A stretch of 61,659 nt of DNA from Gemmatimonadota bacterium (GTDB lineage: Bacteria > Gemmatimonadota > Gemmatimonadetes > Longimicrobiales > Gaopeijiaceae): NCBI GenBank assembly GCA_022823145.1, contig JAJDXS010000061.1, positions 1-61,659 on the forward strand, given 5' to 3'. The number at the start of each line of letters is the position of its first letter. Positions within the stretch are counted from its first letter, which is position 1. Below, piece after piece: positions 51,838 to 60,453 of the stretch. The notes under the pieces were generated by a model. That model saw only the letters and a list, made by a program, of their open reading frames with translations. It searched no databases and was not told where the DNA came from. The position numbers and the translations under genes were made by a program.

Positions 51838-53166
51838 ATGAAAGCTAGAAACAGGCTGTTAGGTGCGGCCCTGTTCGCCGCTTCGTCCCTGCTGCTCTCC
51901 GGGTGCAGCCTGGACGAGATTCTCGAGGTTCATGTGCCCGGCAAGGTGCTGGAAGAGGATCTGAGCAGCTCTTCGCTGGCAAACGTCCTGGCCACGGGCG
52001 TGATCGCGGAGGTCGAGTGCAGCTGGAACCAGTACGTCGCTGGCTCCGCGCACCACTCCGACGAGTACGTGCCGACCTCGGGCAACCTCACCATGAGGAA
52101 CTGGGGGCAGCGCAAGATCTACGCGAGTGACGCCGGCTACGCGCAGGGCACCTGCGGCGGATGGGGTTACCCGATGTTCACGCCCCTGCACACCGCGCGT
52201 TTCCAGGCCGAGGACGTGGCTTCACGACTCGCTGAATTCCCGGCGGAAGACGTGCCCAATGTCGCGGCGTTACAGGCGACCGTGGCGGTTTGGGGCGCCT
52301 TTCCCCTGGTGGCCATGGGCGAGGGCTTTTGCAGCATGTCCATCGACGGCGGGTCTGAGTTGACGCCGGCCCAGGTCCAGTCCGAGGCGGAACAACGCTT
52401 CAGTACCGCGATATCGCTGGCGCAGGCGGCCGGAGATGCGACCCTGACCATGCAGGCCCAGTTGGGACGGGCCCGTGTGCGCATTGCCAAGGGCGACTAC
52501 GCCGGTGCACTGGCCGACGCGGGCCAGGTTCCGGACGATTTCATCGTGAACGTGTCCCGCGACGATTCCGAGTCGCGGCGCTACAACTACTACTTCGAGC
52601 GCCTGAACGCGCCCACGGGGTTCCGCGCCCACGGATCGGTAGCGACGAACTACCACACCCTTACGATCGGGGCGGATGGCATGCCGACGGACGGTGATGG
52701 AGAGCCGGATACTCGCGTCAACGTCAGGACCGACGGAACGGAGGCGGCGGACTTTGCCACGATCCTGTACTACCACGACAAGTACAACACCAGGAGCGAC
52801 CCGCTTCCCCTGGTCCACTGGCACGAAGCCCGCATGTACGAAGCCGAGGCGCTCGCCATGCAGGGTGACGTCGACGGCGCTCTCGCCAAGATCAACGGGT
52901 TGCGCGAAGCGGCAATGCTCCCCACTGTGACGGCGTCTGTCGGGGCGGGGGAGATCATGGATCTGGTCAAGGAGGAACGTCGGCGTCAGCTGTTCGTGCT
53001 GGGCGGGCATCGCCTTCACGACATGCTGCGCTTCAACATCCCGTTCCTTGGGGACCCGGGTTCGATTCACCCCAACGGGCTCGACCAGACGGGGGCGGAG
53101 TACGGCAACTTGACATGCTTCCAGTTGCCTGAGGTAGAGAGAAAGGGTAACGAGAACATCGGGTAG
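51838..53166 (+). CDS. SusD/RagB-like lipoprotein (SusD2)
   Basis: 442 aa. Lipobox L-L-S-G-C (Cys23) followed by S-L-D-E-I-L-E-V. Helical repeats include A-R-V-R-I-A-K-G-D-Y-A-G-A-L-A-D-A; then comes the C-terminal E-E-R-R-R-Q-L-F-V-L-G-G-H-R-L-H-D-M-L, and the chain ends with a segment S-I-H-P-N-G-L-D-Q-T-G-A-E-Y-G that is shared with SusD3. It starts 17 bases after SusC2 with AAGGAG before the ATG. It is the ligand-binding lid of the SusC2 transporter. Confidence 0.9.
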   Translation: MKARNRLLGAALFAASSLLLSGCSLDEILEVHVPGKVLEEDLSSSSLANVLATGVIAEVECSWNQYVAGSAHHSDEYVPTSGNLTMRNWGQRKIYASDAGYAQGTCGGWGYPMFTPLHTARFQAEDVASRLAEFPAEDVPNVAALQATVAVWGAFPLVAMGEGFCSMSIDGGSELTPAQVQSEAEQRFSTAISLAQAAGDATLTMQAQLGRARVRIAKGDYAGALADAGQVPDDFIVNVSRDDSESRRYNYYFERLNAPTGFRAHGSVATNYHTLTIGADGMPTDGDGEPDTRVNVRTDGTEAADFATILYYHDKYNTRSDPLPLVHWHEARMYEAEALAMQGDVDGALAKINGLREAAMLPTVTASVGAGEIMDLVKEERRRQLFVLGGHRLHDMLRFNIPFLGDPGSIHPNGLDQTGAEYGNLTCFQLPEVERKGNENIG

Positions 53167-53188
53167 TAGTACCCCTGCAGGAGGAGAA

Positions 53189-53233
53189 AACGGGGTCGCC
53201 GCCCGCGCTGGTGGCGGCCCCGTTCCTTGCTTT
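53189..53233 (+). terminator. Intrinsic terminator after SusD2
   Basis: Arms AACGGGG (53189-53195) plus CCGCC (53199-53203), and GGCGG plus CCCCGTT (53213-53224), enclose a 9-base loop. An imperfect T-rich stretch follows. It separates the SusC2/D2 transcript from SusC3. Confidence 0.55.
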
Positions 53234-53280
53234 GTCGCGCTCGGTGGGAGCGTGGCCCAACAACCCAGGAGGAGGTTGCC

Positions 53281-56200
53281 ATGAATTCGAAAGCAAGTCG
53301 GAACCCACTTGTCCCCGCGTGGCGGGGACTTGTCGCGGGGGGAGCCGGAGGTCTCCTGGCCCTGGCTCTGGTTCTCGCGCCGCTTGCCGCCCAGGAGGGC
53401 ATCACCGGGACGGTGGTGGAAGCCACCACCCAGCGGCCCCTCGCCGGTGCGCAAGTGCTGATAGAGGGGACGGAACTCGGCGGCCTCACCGACAACCGGG
53501 GACGCTTCCTCATCCTGAACGCGCCGTCGGGGACCGTGACGCTCCGTGTCCTGATGATCGGGTACCGCGAGACGACCGCTGAGGCCAGCGCTGCGCAGCC
53601 TGTCACGATCGAACTCCAGGAGACCGCGATCTCGCTGGACGAGATCATCGTGACGGGGACAGTCGGGGAGCAGCAGGCGCGCTCGGTCGGCAACGCCATC
53701 GGCAACGTCGACGCGTCGGTGCTCCAGGAACGCGCTCCCGTTGCCGATGTTCAGCAGATGCTCTCGGCGACCGTTCCCGGCGTCCGCATCATGAACACCA
53801 GCGGATCGATCGGCGAGGGCGGAATCATGAGGATCCGCGGCGCCGCTTCGCTGACGCTGGAAGCGACCCCCATCGTCGTCGTCGACGGTGTCCGCGTTAA
53901 CAACCAGGACGGTGACATCGGCTTGCTGGCCGGCGTGGGACAGGACGGGCGACGCGCTCCGTCGCGGATCAACGACTTCGATCCAGACGAGATCGAGAGC
54001 ATCCAGATCATCAAGGGACCGGCGGCCGCCACCCTGTACGGGACGGAAGCGTCCAACGGGGTGATCCAGATCATCACCAAGCGCGGCGCGCGGGGCGCAC
54101 CGCGTGTGAACGCGACCGTGCGGCAAGGCGCATCCTGGCTTCCGAATCCGATCAACCTGGTGCCTCCGACCTACTACAGGAGTGCCAGCGGCGAAGTTGT
54201 GGAGGTCAACGTCCTCCAGCACGACAAGGAAAACACCTTTGGCCTGCTGAACTGCGACCCCAGCACCCACACGGGTTGTCAAGCGAACGGTGGGCGCGAC
54301 TGGTTCCGCACCGGCCACAATCAGTCCTACGGCGCGGACGTGAGCGGGGGTACCGAAACCATCACGTACTACGTGAGTGGAGAGTTTGATCGGCAGGAAG
54401 GACCCGTCCCCTACAACTGGCAGAATTCGCTCCGCGGACGTGCCAACCTGACCTATGCCCCGACCGAATCGCTGAGATTCGACTTCAGCATGGGCGCGAC
54501 GCGCTCCAAGCTGGAGTCGGCCTCCGCACAGCAGCCGTTGCTCACCGCGGTGATCTGGTCCTGCCCCGCGCCGGGCTGCGAACCGGGAAGCGGGACGCCA
54601 CAGGCCCTGGATGGCCCCTCCCGCGGGTACATCGCGTATCTGCCGGAGGCCTACGAGGACGAGATCGAGGGAGTCACGGATGTCGACCGGACCACCTTCA
54701 GCTTCCAGACCCAGTGGAACGCGGCGGAATGGATGCAGCACAAGCTGGTGATGGGGGGCGACTACGGAACCCGCACCAACTCGGAACTCTATCTGGCGAC
54801 GGGGAATCTCGGAAACTTCTTCAACACCGGTCGCAAGACGATCGCCAATGAACGCACCTCGTTCGTCTCCGCGGACTACCAGGTGAGCGGCGACTGGTCC
54901 CCATTCGAGTCCATCACGTTCAGCACGGGCGCCGGCGTCCAGTACTACGAGAAGAGGTTGGAAGTCCTGTTTGGGCGCGGAGAGGCATTCCCCGTGAAGT
55001 CTCTGGAGACGATTCCATCGGGCTCCACCCGGACGGCAGACGAAGACTACCGGGAGAACAAGACTTTCGGGGTTTTCTTCCAGGAGCAGATCGGATTCGG
55101 GGACCGCCTGTACCTCACGGGCGCGGTCCGCGGCGATGACAACTCCGCCTTCGGGAAGAACTTCGACTTTGTCGTGTACCCGAAGTTCTCGGGATCGTAT
55201 GTGATCAGCGACGAGGGTTTCTTCAGAGAGAGCATCGGCTTCATCGAGCAGTTGAAGTTGCGCGCTGCCTGGGGACAGGCCGGCAGACAGCCGGACGTCT
55301 TCGACGCGCTGAGAACGTACGAGCCTTCGGTGGGACCGGGAGGAGCTTCGACGGTCACACCGGAGAACATCGGCAACGAAGATCTGAAACCGGAGGTCGG
55401 CACAGAGGTCGAAGTCGGATTCGACGCGAGCCTGTTCAACGATCGCGTCGGTCTGGAGTTCACCTGGTACGACCAGACCACCAATGACGCCATCGTGTCG
55501 GTGCCGGCGCTTCCGTCGAACGGATTCCCCGGAGTCCAGTTCCAGAACATCGGAGAAGTGAAGAACTCCGGTATCGAGATCGGCATCAACGCCACGGTGT
55601 TCCAGAGTGAAGGCCTGGCGGTCGACATCGGCGGCACCTTCTCGACCACCAACAACAAGGTCACGGACCTGGGTGGTGAGCCCGCTGTCCTGGAGCAGTC
55701 GACCTTTGGTCAGTACCATGCCCTCGGTCAGCCGCTTTCCGGCATCTACATGAAGAAGATCGTGAGCGCCACCCTCGACGGAAGCGCGGTCACGAACGTG
55801 ATGTGCGAGGGCGGCACCATCCTGGAAAGCGGCGAATCCGCCAATATTTCCGCGGGTGGGGGCGCTCCCGTTCCGTGCGCGGATGCCCCCAACGTCTATT
55901 GGGGACAGCCGATTCCGAGCATGGAGGGAAGTGCGTACGCGACGGTGTCGATCGGCCCGGACCTGCAGATCTACGCGTTGGCGGACTACGTCGGTGGACG
56001 TACGCTGATTAGCGGCGACATCGCCGCACAGCATCGCTTCTTCATCAACTCGAGAGCCATCCTGGAGCGGACGGACCCCATTCTCCTCGGGTATGAGACG
56101 CTTGGAGGTGTTGGACTGTGGCAGTCTGGCGTCATCGACGGTGACTTCGTCAAACTGCGCACCGTGTCCGCGACCTACACGCTGCCGGACGGTTGGGCCA

Positions 56201-56409
56201 GCCGCCTGAACGCGTCTCGCGCGAGTCTCAATCTCTCGGTGAACAACCTGATGACCCTTTGGGTTGCTCAGCCGGACGGGTTCGGCGTCAAGCAGATGGA
56301 TCCGGAGGTTGCCCAGCAGACGGGCACGACGAGAGGTCTGACCGCATACAACCAGGAAGGATGGCCGCAACTCAAGACCTTCACGACGACCCTGAGACTC
56401 ACGTTCTAG
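53281..56409 (+). CDS. SusC/RagA-like TonB-linked outer-membrane protein (SusC3)
   Basis: 1042 aa, paralogous to SusC2 along its whole length. AGGAGGAGG precedes the ATG. Domains in order: signal peptide (L-A-A-Q), carboxypeptidase-regulatory-like domain, L-D-E-I-I-V-T-G, plug with V-V-D-G-V-R-V and G-P-A-A-A-T-L-Y-G-T-E-A-S-N-G, then barrel ending L-R-L-T-F. The extracellular loops and middle plug differ from SusC2, so ligand range may differ. The SusD partner starts 17 bases downstream. Confidence 0.94.
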   Translation: MNSKASRNPLVPAWRGLVAGGAGGLLALALVLAPLAAQEGITGTVVEATTQRPLAGAQVLIEGTELGGLTDNRGRFLILNAPSGTVTLRVLMIGYRETTAEASAAQPVTIELQETAISLDEIIVTGTVGEQQARSVGNAIGNVDASVLQERAPVADVQQMLSATVPGVRIMNTSGSIGEGGIMRIRGAASLTLEATPIVVVDGVRVNNQDGDIGLLAGVGQDGRRAPSRINDFDPDEIESIQIIKGPAAATLYGTEASNGVIQIITKRGARGAPRVNATVRQGASWLPNPINLVPPTYYRSASGEVVEVNVLQHDKENTFGLLNCDPSTHTGCQANGGRDWFRTGHNQSYGADVSGGTETITYYVSGEFDRQEGPVPYNWQNSLRGRANLTYAPTESLRFDFSMGATRSKLESASAQQPLLTAVIWSCPAPGCEPGSGTPQALDGPSRGYIAYLPEAYEDEIEGVTDVDRTTFSFQTQWNAAEWMQHKLVMGGDYGTRTNSELYLATGNLGNFFNTGRKTIANERTSFVSADYQVSGDWSPFESITFSTGAGVQYYEKRLEVLFGRGEAFPVKSLETIPSGSTRTADEDYRENKTFGVFFQEQIGFGDRLYLTGAVRGDDNSAFGKNFDFVVYPKFSGSYVISDEGFFRESIGFIEQLKLRAAWGQAGRQPDVFDALRTYEPSVGPGGASTVTPENIGNEDLKPEVGTEVEVGFDASLFNDRVGLEFTWYDQTTNDAIVSVPALPSNGFPGVQFQNIGEVKNSGIEIGINATVFQSEGLAVDIGGTFSTTNNKVTDLGGEPAVLEQSTFGQYHALGQPLSGIYMKKIVSATLDGSAVTNVMCEGGTILESGESANISAGGGAPVPCADAPNVYWGQPIPSMEGSAYATVSIGPDLQIYALADYVGGRTLISGDIAAQHRFFINSRAILERTDPILLGYETLGGVGLWQSGVIDGDFVKLRTVSATYTLPDGWASRLNASRASLNLSVNNLMTLWVAQPDGFGVKQMDPEVAQQTGTTRGLTAYNQEGWPQLKTFTTTLRLTF

Positions 56410-56426
56410 AGGAGAGGAGCAATACC

Positions 56427-57791
56427 ATGACGACACAGATGAAACGTGCCGCACGCGCGGCGGGCATGGCTCTCCTCACGGTCGGTTTGCTGTTCAACAC
56501 GGCTTGCGACCTGGACGAGATTCTTGCGGTCGACATTCCCGGCAAGGTGGATGCGGAGTCGCTGAGCGACCCAACCCTGGCGAGCGTGCTCGTGAACTCC
56601 GTGGTTGGCGACGCTGAATGCGCCTGGAGCAACTACGCGGCAGCCGCGTCACACCACTCGGACGAGTGGATCCCGACCTCGGGCAACCTCAACATGCGGG
56701 AGTGGGGCCAGCGCAAGATGGATCCGCAGGCGCTGTCGGGTGGAGTACTCGCAACCGGCTCCTGCGCGTCGAACTACGGTGTGTACACGCCGCTCCAGAC
56801 TGCCCGGTTCCAGAGTAACGACATCTTCGACAAGCTTGCCGAATTCGATGCTGGAGATGTCCCCGGGAAGGCGCAGATGCAAGGCAGGGTGCGGGCCTAC
56901 GGTGGATGGGCGCTTCTTGCCCTGGGCCAGGGCTTCTGCTCGATGGCTCTGGACGGCGGGGCGGAGATGCAACCCGACCAGGTGTTGGGTGTGGCGGAGC
57001 AGAACTTCAGCGAAGCGATATCAACCGCCGGAGATGCGGCTCTCGTCAACTCGTCGTACGCTGGCCGTGCCCGCGCCAAGCTGGGCATGGGCGACTGGTC
57101 CGGGGCGATTGCCGACGCGCAGCAGGTGCCCGAAGGCTTCAAGTTCGGCGCTGATCGCGCGGGCGATCTGGACAGGCGCATGAACTACCTGCACCGCTGG
57201 CTCAACGACACCAACGACGGGATCAGCAAGCACGGATCGGTGGCGGATCACTTCCGCGACCTGACGGTCAACGATGCCGGGGAACTGACCCGGAACGACG
57301 GCATGCCCGACCCGCGCGTGCCGGTTGAGACCATCGGCAACCAGGCCTTCGACTTTTCGACAATTCACTACTACACGACCAAGTACACCTCTCGCGCCGA
57401 CGCTGCGCCTTTCGCTTCGTGGGAAGGCGCCCAACTCATCATCGCGGAAGCCGCAGCGCAGATGGGCGATGTGGCTACGGCGGTGGGGGTCATCAACGGA
57501 CTGCGCGCGAAAGCGGGCCTGCCGGAGTGGGCGGCCGGGGCGTCGGCGTCGCAGTCCGATGTTGTCGCTGCCGTGTTGGCAGAGCGCTCCCGCGAGCTGT
57601 TCGTAGAGCAGGGATGGCGCTACAACGACATGATCCAGTATCGCGGCACGGCCCAGCAGATTCCGTTCCTGGGCGAAGCGGGTTCCATTCATCCCAACGG
57701 GCTTGATCAGACGGGCGCCGAGTACGGCACGGTGACCTGCTGGGAGCTGCCCCTGGTGGAGACGAACGGCAACACCAACATCACGAGGTAG
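56427..57791 (+). CDS. SusD/RagB-like lipoprotein (SusD3)
   Basis: 454 aa. Lipobox F-N-T-A-C (Cys27) then D-L-D-E-I-L. It parallels SusD2, with shared segments H-H-S-D-E-W-I-P-T-S-G-N-L and S-I-H-P-N-G-L-D-Q-T-G-A-E-Y-G, plus a C-terminal E-R-S-R-E-L-F-V-E-Q-G-W-R-Y-N-D-M. GGAGAGGAGC precedes the ATG. It is the last gene of the SusC3/D3 operon and is followed by a GC-rich hairpin. Confidence 0.9.
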   Translation: MTTQMKRAARAAGMALLTVGLLFNTACDLDEILAVDIPGKVDAESLSDPTLASVLVNSVVGDAECAWSNYAAAASHHSDEWIPTSGNLNMREWGQRKMDPQALSGGVLATGSCASNYGVYTPLQTARFQSNDIFDKLAEFDAGDVPGKAQMQGRVRAYGGWALLALGQGFCSMALDGGAEMQPDQVLGVAEQNFSEAISTAGDAALVNSSYAGRARAKLGMGDWSGAIADAQQVPEGFKFGADRAGDLDRRMNYLHRWLNDTNDGISKHGSVADHFRDLTVNDAGELTRNDGMPDPRVPVETIGNQAFDFSTIHYYTTKYTSRADAAPFASWEGAQLIIAEAAAQMGDVATAVGVINGLRAKAGLPEWAAGASASQSDVVAAVLAERSRELFVEQGWRYNDMIQYRGTAQQIPFLGEAGSIHPNGLDQTGAEYGTVTCWELPLVETNGNTNITR

Positions 57792-57837
57792 GACCGTCCA
57801 GACGGTTCAATGCCGCGGCGAGCGGCGGAGAACGAGC

Positions 57838-57867
57838 GGGGGCGGGCGCCGGAAGGTGCCCGCCCCC
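57838..57867. terminator. GC-rich hairpin between convergent genes
   Basis: Thirteen-base arms GGGGGCGGGCGCC and GGTGCCCGCCCCC around GGAA with one G-T pair. There is no T-run on the plus strand. It may serve as a two-way terminator for SusD3 and the convergent plug gene. Confidence 0.5.
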
Positions 57868-57873
57868 GGGTAC

Positions 57874-57902
57874 GTAATGTCTACATTACTTAATGTAATG
57901 TG
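57874..57902. repeat. Palindrome GTAATGT-CT-ACATTAC plus a further TAATGT half
   Basis: Perfect 7-base arms at 57874-57889, then TTAATGTAATGTG at 57890-57902. It has the same core as the palindrome in the MITE at 10651. It lies between two convergent 3' ends, a poor place for a promoter operator, so it may be a fragment of a repeat family. Confidence 0.55.
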
Positions 57903-57923
57903 CGGTTTACGATGGCGGGCAAA

Positions 57924-58742
57924 TCACAACCCCCCACCCCTCCGCGTCGTAATCAGTACCACCCCGTCCGCTGCATCGGGCCCGTACCTGGCGTCGGCGG
58001 CCGGCCCCTTGAGCACCTCGATCCGGGCGATGGTTCCCGGGTCGATGAGCTCCAGCGCGCCCAGCCCGCCCGCGGTACCCAGGGCCCGCACCCTCACGCC
58101 GTCGACGAAGACGACCGGGTGCTGGTTGAAGTGGAAGCTTTTCGCCCCGCGAATCCGCAGGTAGTACCCGGCACCCACTGCGCCGCTGGTGCGGAAGAGC
58201 GTGACCCCGGTCACCCCGGCGAGCACTTCCCGCACCCCGCGCCCGTGCTCCAGCTCGCTGCCGTCGATGGCGTTGTCGGGGATCTCGACCCGCCGCATCG
58301 CACGCGCAACCACCTCTTCCAGCACATAGGCGGGCGGCATCATCTCGAAGTCGTGCCGGATGACCTCCGCCCTGTCCACATGGAGTCGGTCCACCAGCCC
58401 CACGTGGTCGCGGTGCGTGACCCGCACGACCGACTCGCCCATCGGCACGGTCAGGATGGCGTAGCGGCCGTCATCGTCGGTGGTGGTCATCGCGCGGGTG
58501 CCGACGATCTGCACGACCGCGCCGGCGATCACCTCTCCCGTGATCCCGGAGCGGACCACGCCGCGGAGCGTCGCCCCGACCTGCGCGGAAAGCGATGGAG
58601 CGGCCGCCAGGAAAAGAACCGCGCACAGCAGCGGGATCGCCGCACCCCGCAGGCGCGCCCGCCCGGGAGCGCACCCGGTGCTCGGTGACAAGGGCGCCGC
58701 ACCCCGCGACGCCGGACTCTTCCACATCCTCAGGTCCTTCAT
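57924..58742 (-). CDS. Carboxypeptidase-regulatory + TonB-plug protein without barrel
   Basis: 272 aa. A long N-terminus and signal peptide end S-L-S-A-Q. The carboxypeptidase-regulatory-like domain spans ~55-135 (L-R-G-V-V-R-S-G, D-D-D-G-R-Y-A-I-L). The plug-like domain has Y-Y-L-R-I-R-G, V-V-F-V-D-G-V-R-V and V-L-K-G-P-A-A-D-A-R-Y-G. It stops at L-I-T-T-R-R-G-G-G, just before a barrel would begin. AGGTGG precedes ATG 58742; upstream GTG codons are alternatives. It lies 37 bases downstream of the serine hydrolase on the same strand. Confidence 0.78.
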   Translation of the reverse strand: MKDLRMWKSPASRGAAPLSPSTGCAPGRARLRGAAIPLLCAVLFLAAAPSLSAQVGATLRGVVRSGITGEVIAGAVVQIVGTRAMTTTDDDGRYAILTVPMGESVVRVTHRDHVGLVDRLHVDRAEVIRHDFEMMPPAYVLEEVVARAMRRVEIPDNAIDGSELEHGRGVREVLAGVTGVTLFRTSGAVGAGYYLRIRGAKSFHFNQHPVVFVDGVRVRALGTAGGLGALELIDPGTIARIEVLKGPAADARYGPDAADGVVLITTRRGGGL

Positions 58743-58779
58743 GTCCACCACCTGTGACGCTACTTGACGGTGGGTTGCG

Positions 58780-60312
58780 TCACGACTCCACCCGCTCGAA
58801 GACGATGTCGGCCCCGTTGGGCTCGAAGGGGATCGCCACGCTGCTCACCAGCCCGTCACTGTCGGTGGTGAAGGTCACCAGACCGGTGACGGGCACCGTG
58901 GCGGGCGGCGAAGTGATCCTGAAGACTTCGTAGTGGAAGTGCTCCATATCGAGCGCGATGCCATCGTACGTGACGCGGAGTCCGTTCCCGTCCGCGGCCA
59001 CCTGCATGGTGCCGTATCCGGGATGATGATAAGTCCCCGCATAGGCATCGAGCGAGTGGCCGGGCCTGGTGCCCTCGACCCGCCGGGCCGTCATTTCGCG
59101 CTCCGACTCGGCGGCGCGCGCCTCCTGCTCCTGCCGCTCCTCGAGGTTGCGGGCGTTCCAGTCGACCTCGGGCAGCCCCAGCAGCCGGTCGTACACGTTG
59201 TAGGCCACCATGAGCGGCACCGGGTTCATGTCGCCCGACCGGTTCGTGAGCACCATGACGCCCATCTGCTCGCGGGGCAGCCAGGACATCGACGAGATGA
59301 AGCCGTCGATGCCGCCGCCGTGCAGCACCATCTTATGGCCGCGGTAGGTGGTCACGCGCAGCCCGAGCCCATAGCTGGTGGGGCCGACCTCGGCGAACTC
59401 CGAATCGCCCTCCATGGCGAACTGCGGCTGCTGCATCTCGGCGGAGCTTTCCTCCGAGATGAGACGGTGCCCGTCGTAGGTGCCGCCGTCCATGTGGGCC
59501 TGGATGTAGGCCATCATCTCGACGACGTTCGAGTTGATGGAGCCCGCCGGACCCGCGTTGTCGATGTTCCGGAAGGGCACCCGCTTCAGGACGCCGTCGC
59601 GCAGCATGTAGGGGAGCGCGTGGTCGCCCGAGCCGGGTGAATCGTCGACCGATGTGTTGGAGCGGTCCATGCCCAGCGGCGTGAAGATGTGCTCGTCGAC
59701 GAGGCCGTCCCAGTCGCGCCCGATGAGCCGCTCGGTCAGATAGCCGGCCGTCATGAACATCAGGTTCTGATACTGGTAGCGGCTGCGGAAAGACGCGTTG
59801 GGCTCGAGGTAGCGGAGCTTGTGGAAGATCTCCTCGCGCGACGCCGCCCGCGCGTACCAGACGTTGTCGTGCCTGGGCAGCCCCGACTGGTGCGAGACGA
59901 GGTCGCGCGGGGTCATCTCGGCGGTGGCGAACTCGTCGTAGAGCCGGAAGTCGGCCAGGTAGTCGCGCACCGGCGTGTCCCAGTCGAGCTTGCCCTGGTC
60001 GACGAGCATGGCCATGAGCGTGACCGTGAACGACTTGCTGTTGGAGCCGATCGCCATGGTCGTGTTCCCGGTCACCGGCAGCTCGTTCTCGACGTCGCGG
60101 TAGCCGAACCCCTGCGCCAGCACGATCTCCCCGTCGTGAATCACCCCGAGGGCGACGCCCGGGATCCGCCAGTCGTCCATGACCTGCGCCATGAAGGCGT
60201 CGAACCCGGTGAATGCCTGGTCCTGACCCGAGAGCGACGGGGGCGCCGCCAGGGCCGCGAGCGCCAGCGCGAGAGCGAAAACGGGCGAGTTGTTCCAGGG
60301 GCGCTTGCGCAT
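58780..60312 (-). CDS. Class C beta-lactamase-like exported serine hydrolase with DUF3471-like tail
   Basis: 510 aa. Signal peptide ending S-L-S-G-Q. The penicillin-binding-fold active site is Ser90-N-S-K93, Y181-Q-N183 and L-H-G-G-G. The last ~100 residues (L-D-A-Y-A-G-T-Y-H-H-P-G-Y-G) match the lipocalin-like DUF3471 tail found on many such esterases and peptidases. GGAGCAGGACC precedes the ATG at 60312. The physiological substrate (D-amino-acid peptide or ester) is unknown. It is probably transcribed with the downstream plug gene. Confidence 0.88.
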   Translation of the reverse strand: MRKRPWNNSPVFALALALAALAAPPSLSGQDQAFTGFDAFMAQVMDDWRIPGVALGVIHDGEIVLAQGFGYRDVENELPVTGNTTMAIGSNSKSFTVTLMAMLVDQGKLDWDTPVRDYLADFRLYDEFATAEMTPRDLVSHQSGLPRHDNVWYARAASREEIFHKLRYLEPNASFRSRYQYQNLMFMTAGYLTERLIGRDWDGLVDEHIFTPLGMDRSNTSVDDSPGSGDHALPYMLRDGVLKRVPFRNIDNAGPAGSINSNVVEMMAYIQAHMDGGTYDGHRLISEESSAEMQQPQFAMEGDSEFAEVGPTSYGLGLRVTTYRGHKMVLHGGGIDGFISSMSWLPREQMGVMVLTNRSGDMNPVPLMVAYNVYDRLLGLPEVDWNARNLEERQEQEARAAESEREMTARRVEGTRPGHSLDAYAGTYHHPGYGTMQVAADGNGLRVTYDGIALDMEHFHYEVFRITSPPATVPVTGLVTFTTDSDGLVSSVAIPFEPNGADIVFERVES

Positions 60313-60392
60313 GGTCCTGCTCCAGATCCTCATTACGACATTGTTCCGACTGGACGGCTCCGATCCGTCGCGCGGTCTGGACGAAGCTCTTC

Positions 60393-60427
60393 CTTGAAAA
60401 TCCGCAAGTCAACTGCGGTTTTTCAAG
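60393..60427. terminator. Strong inverted repeat downstream of the flavoprotein gene
   Basis: Arms CTTGAAAATCCGCA and TGCGGTTTTTCAAG pair at 13 of 14 positions around a 7-base loop, in the 141-base gap between the flavoprotein stop (60454) and the serine hydrolase start (60312). There is no T-run after it on the minus strand, so it may be a terminator, an attenuator or an operator. Confidence 0.45.
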
Positions 60428-60453
60428 AATGTGCGCCTGCGAAGCGGCTTTCG

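Noticed and set aside
52270..56454. A 1394-codon open frame on the minus strand opposite SusD2/SusC3, and similar long antisense frames opposite SusC1, SusC2 and the hydrolase fusion (31152-34934, 34498-37296)
   Set aside because: They mirror the codon structure of clear plus-strand genes in GC-rich DNA, lack ribosome sites and family motifs, and have shadow composition rich in Arg, Val, Asp and Gly.
58754..58783. GTGACGC/GCGTCAC inverted repeat as an operator
   Set aside because: It overlaps the serine hydrolase stop codon, has a 16-base loop and short arms; weak evidence.
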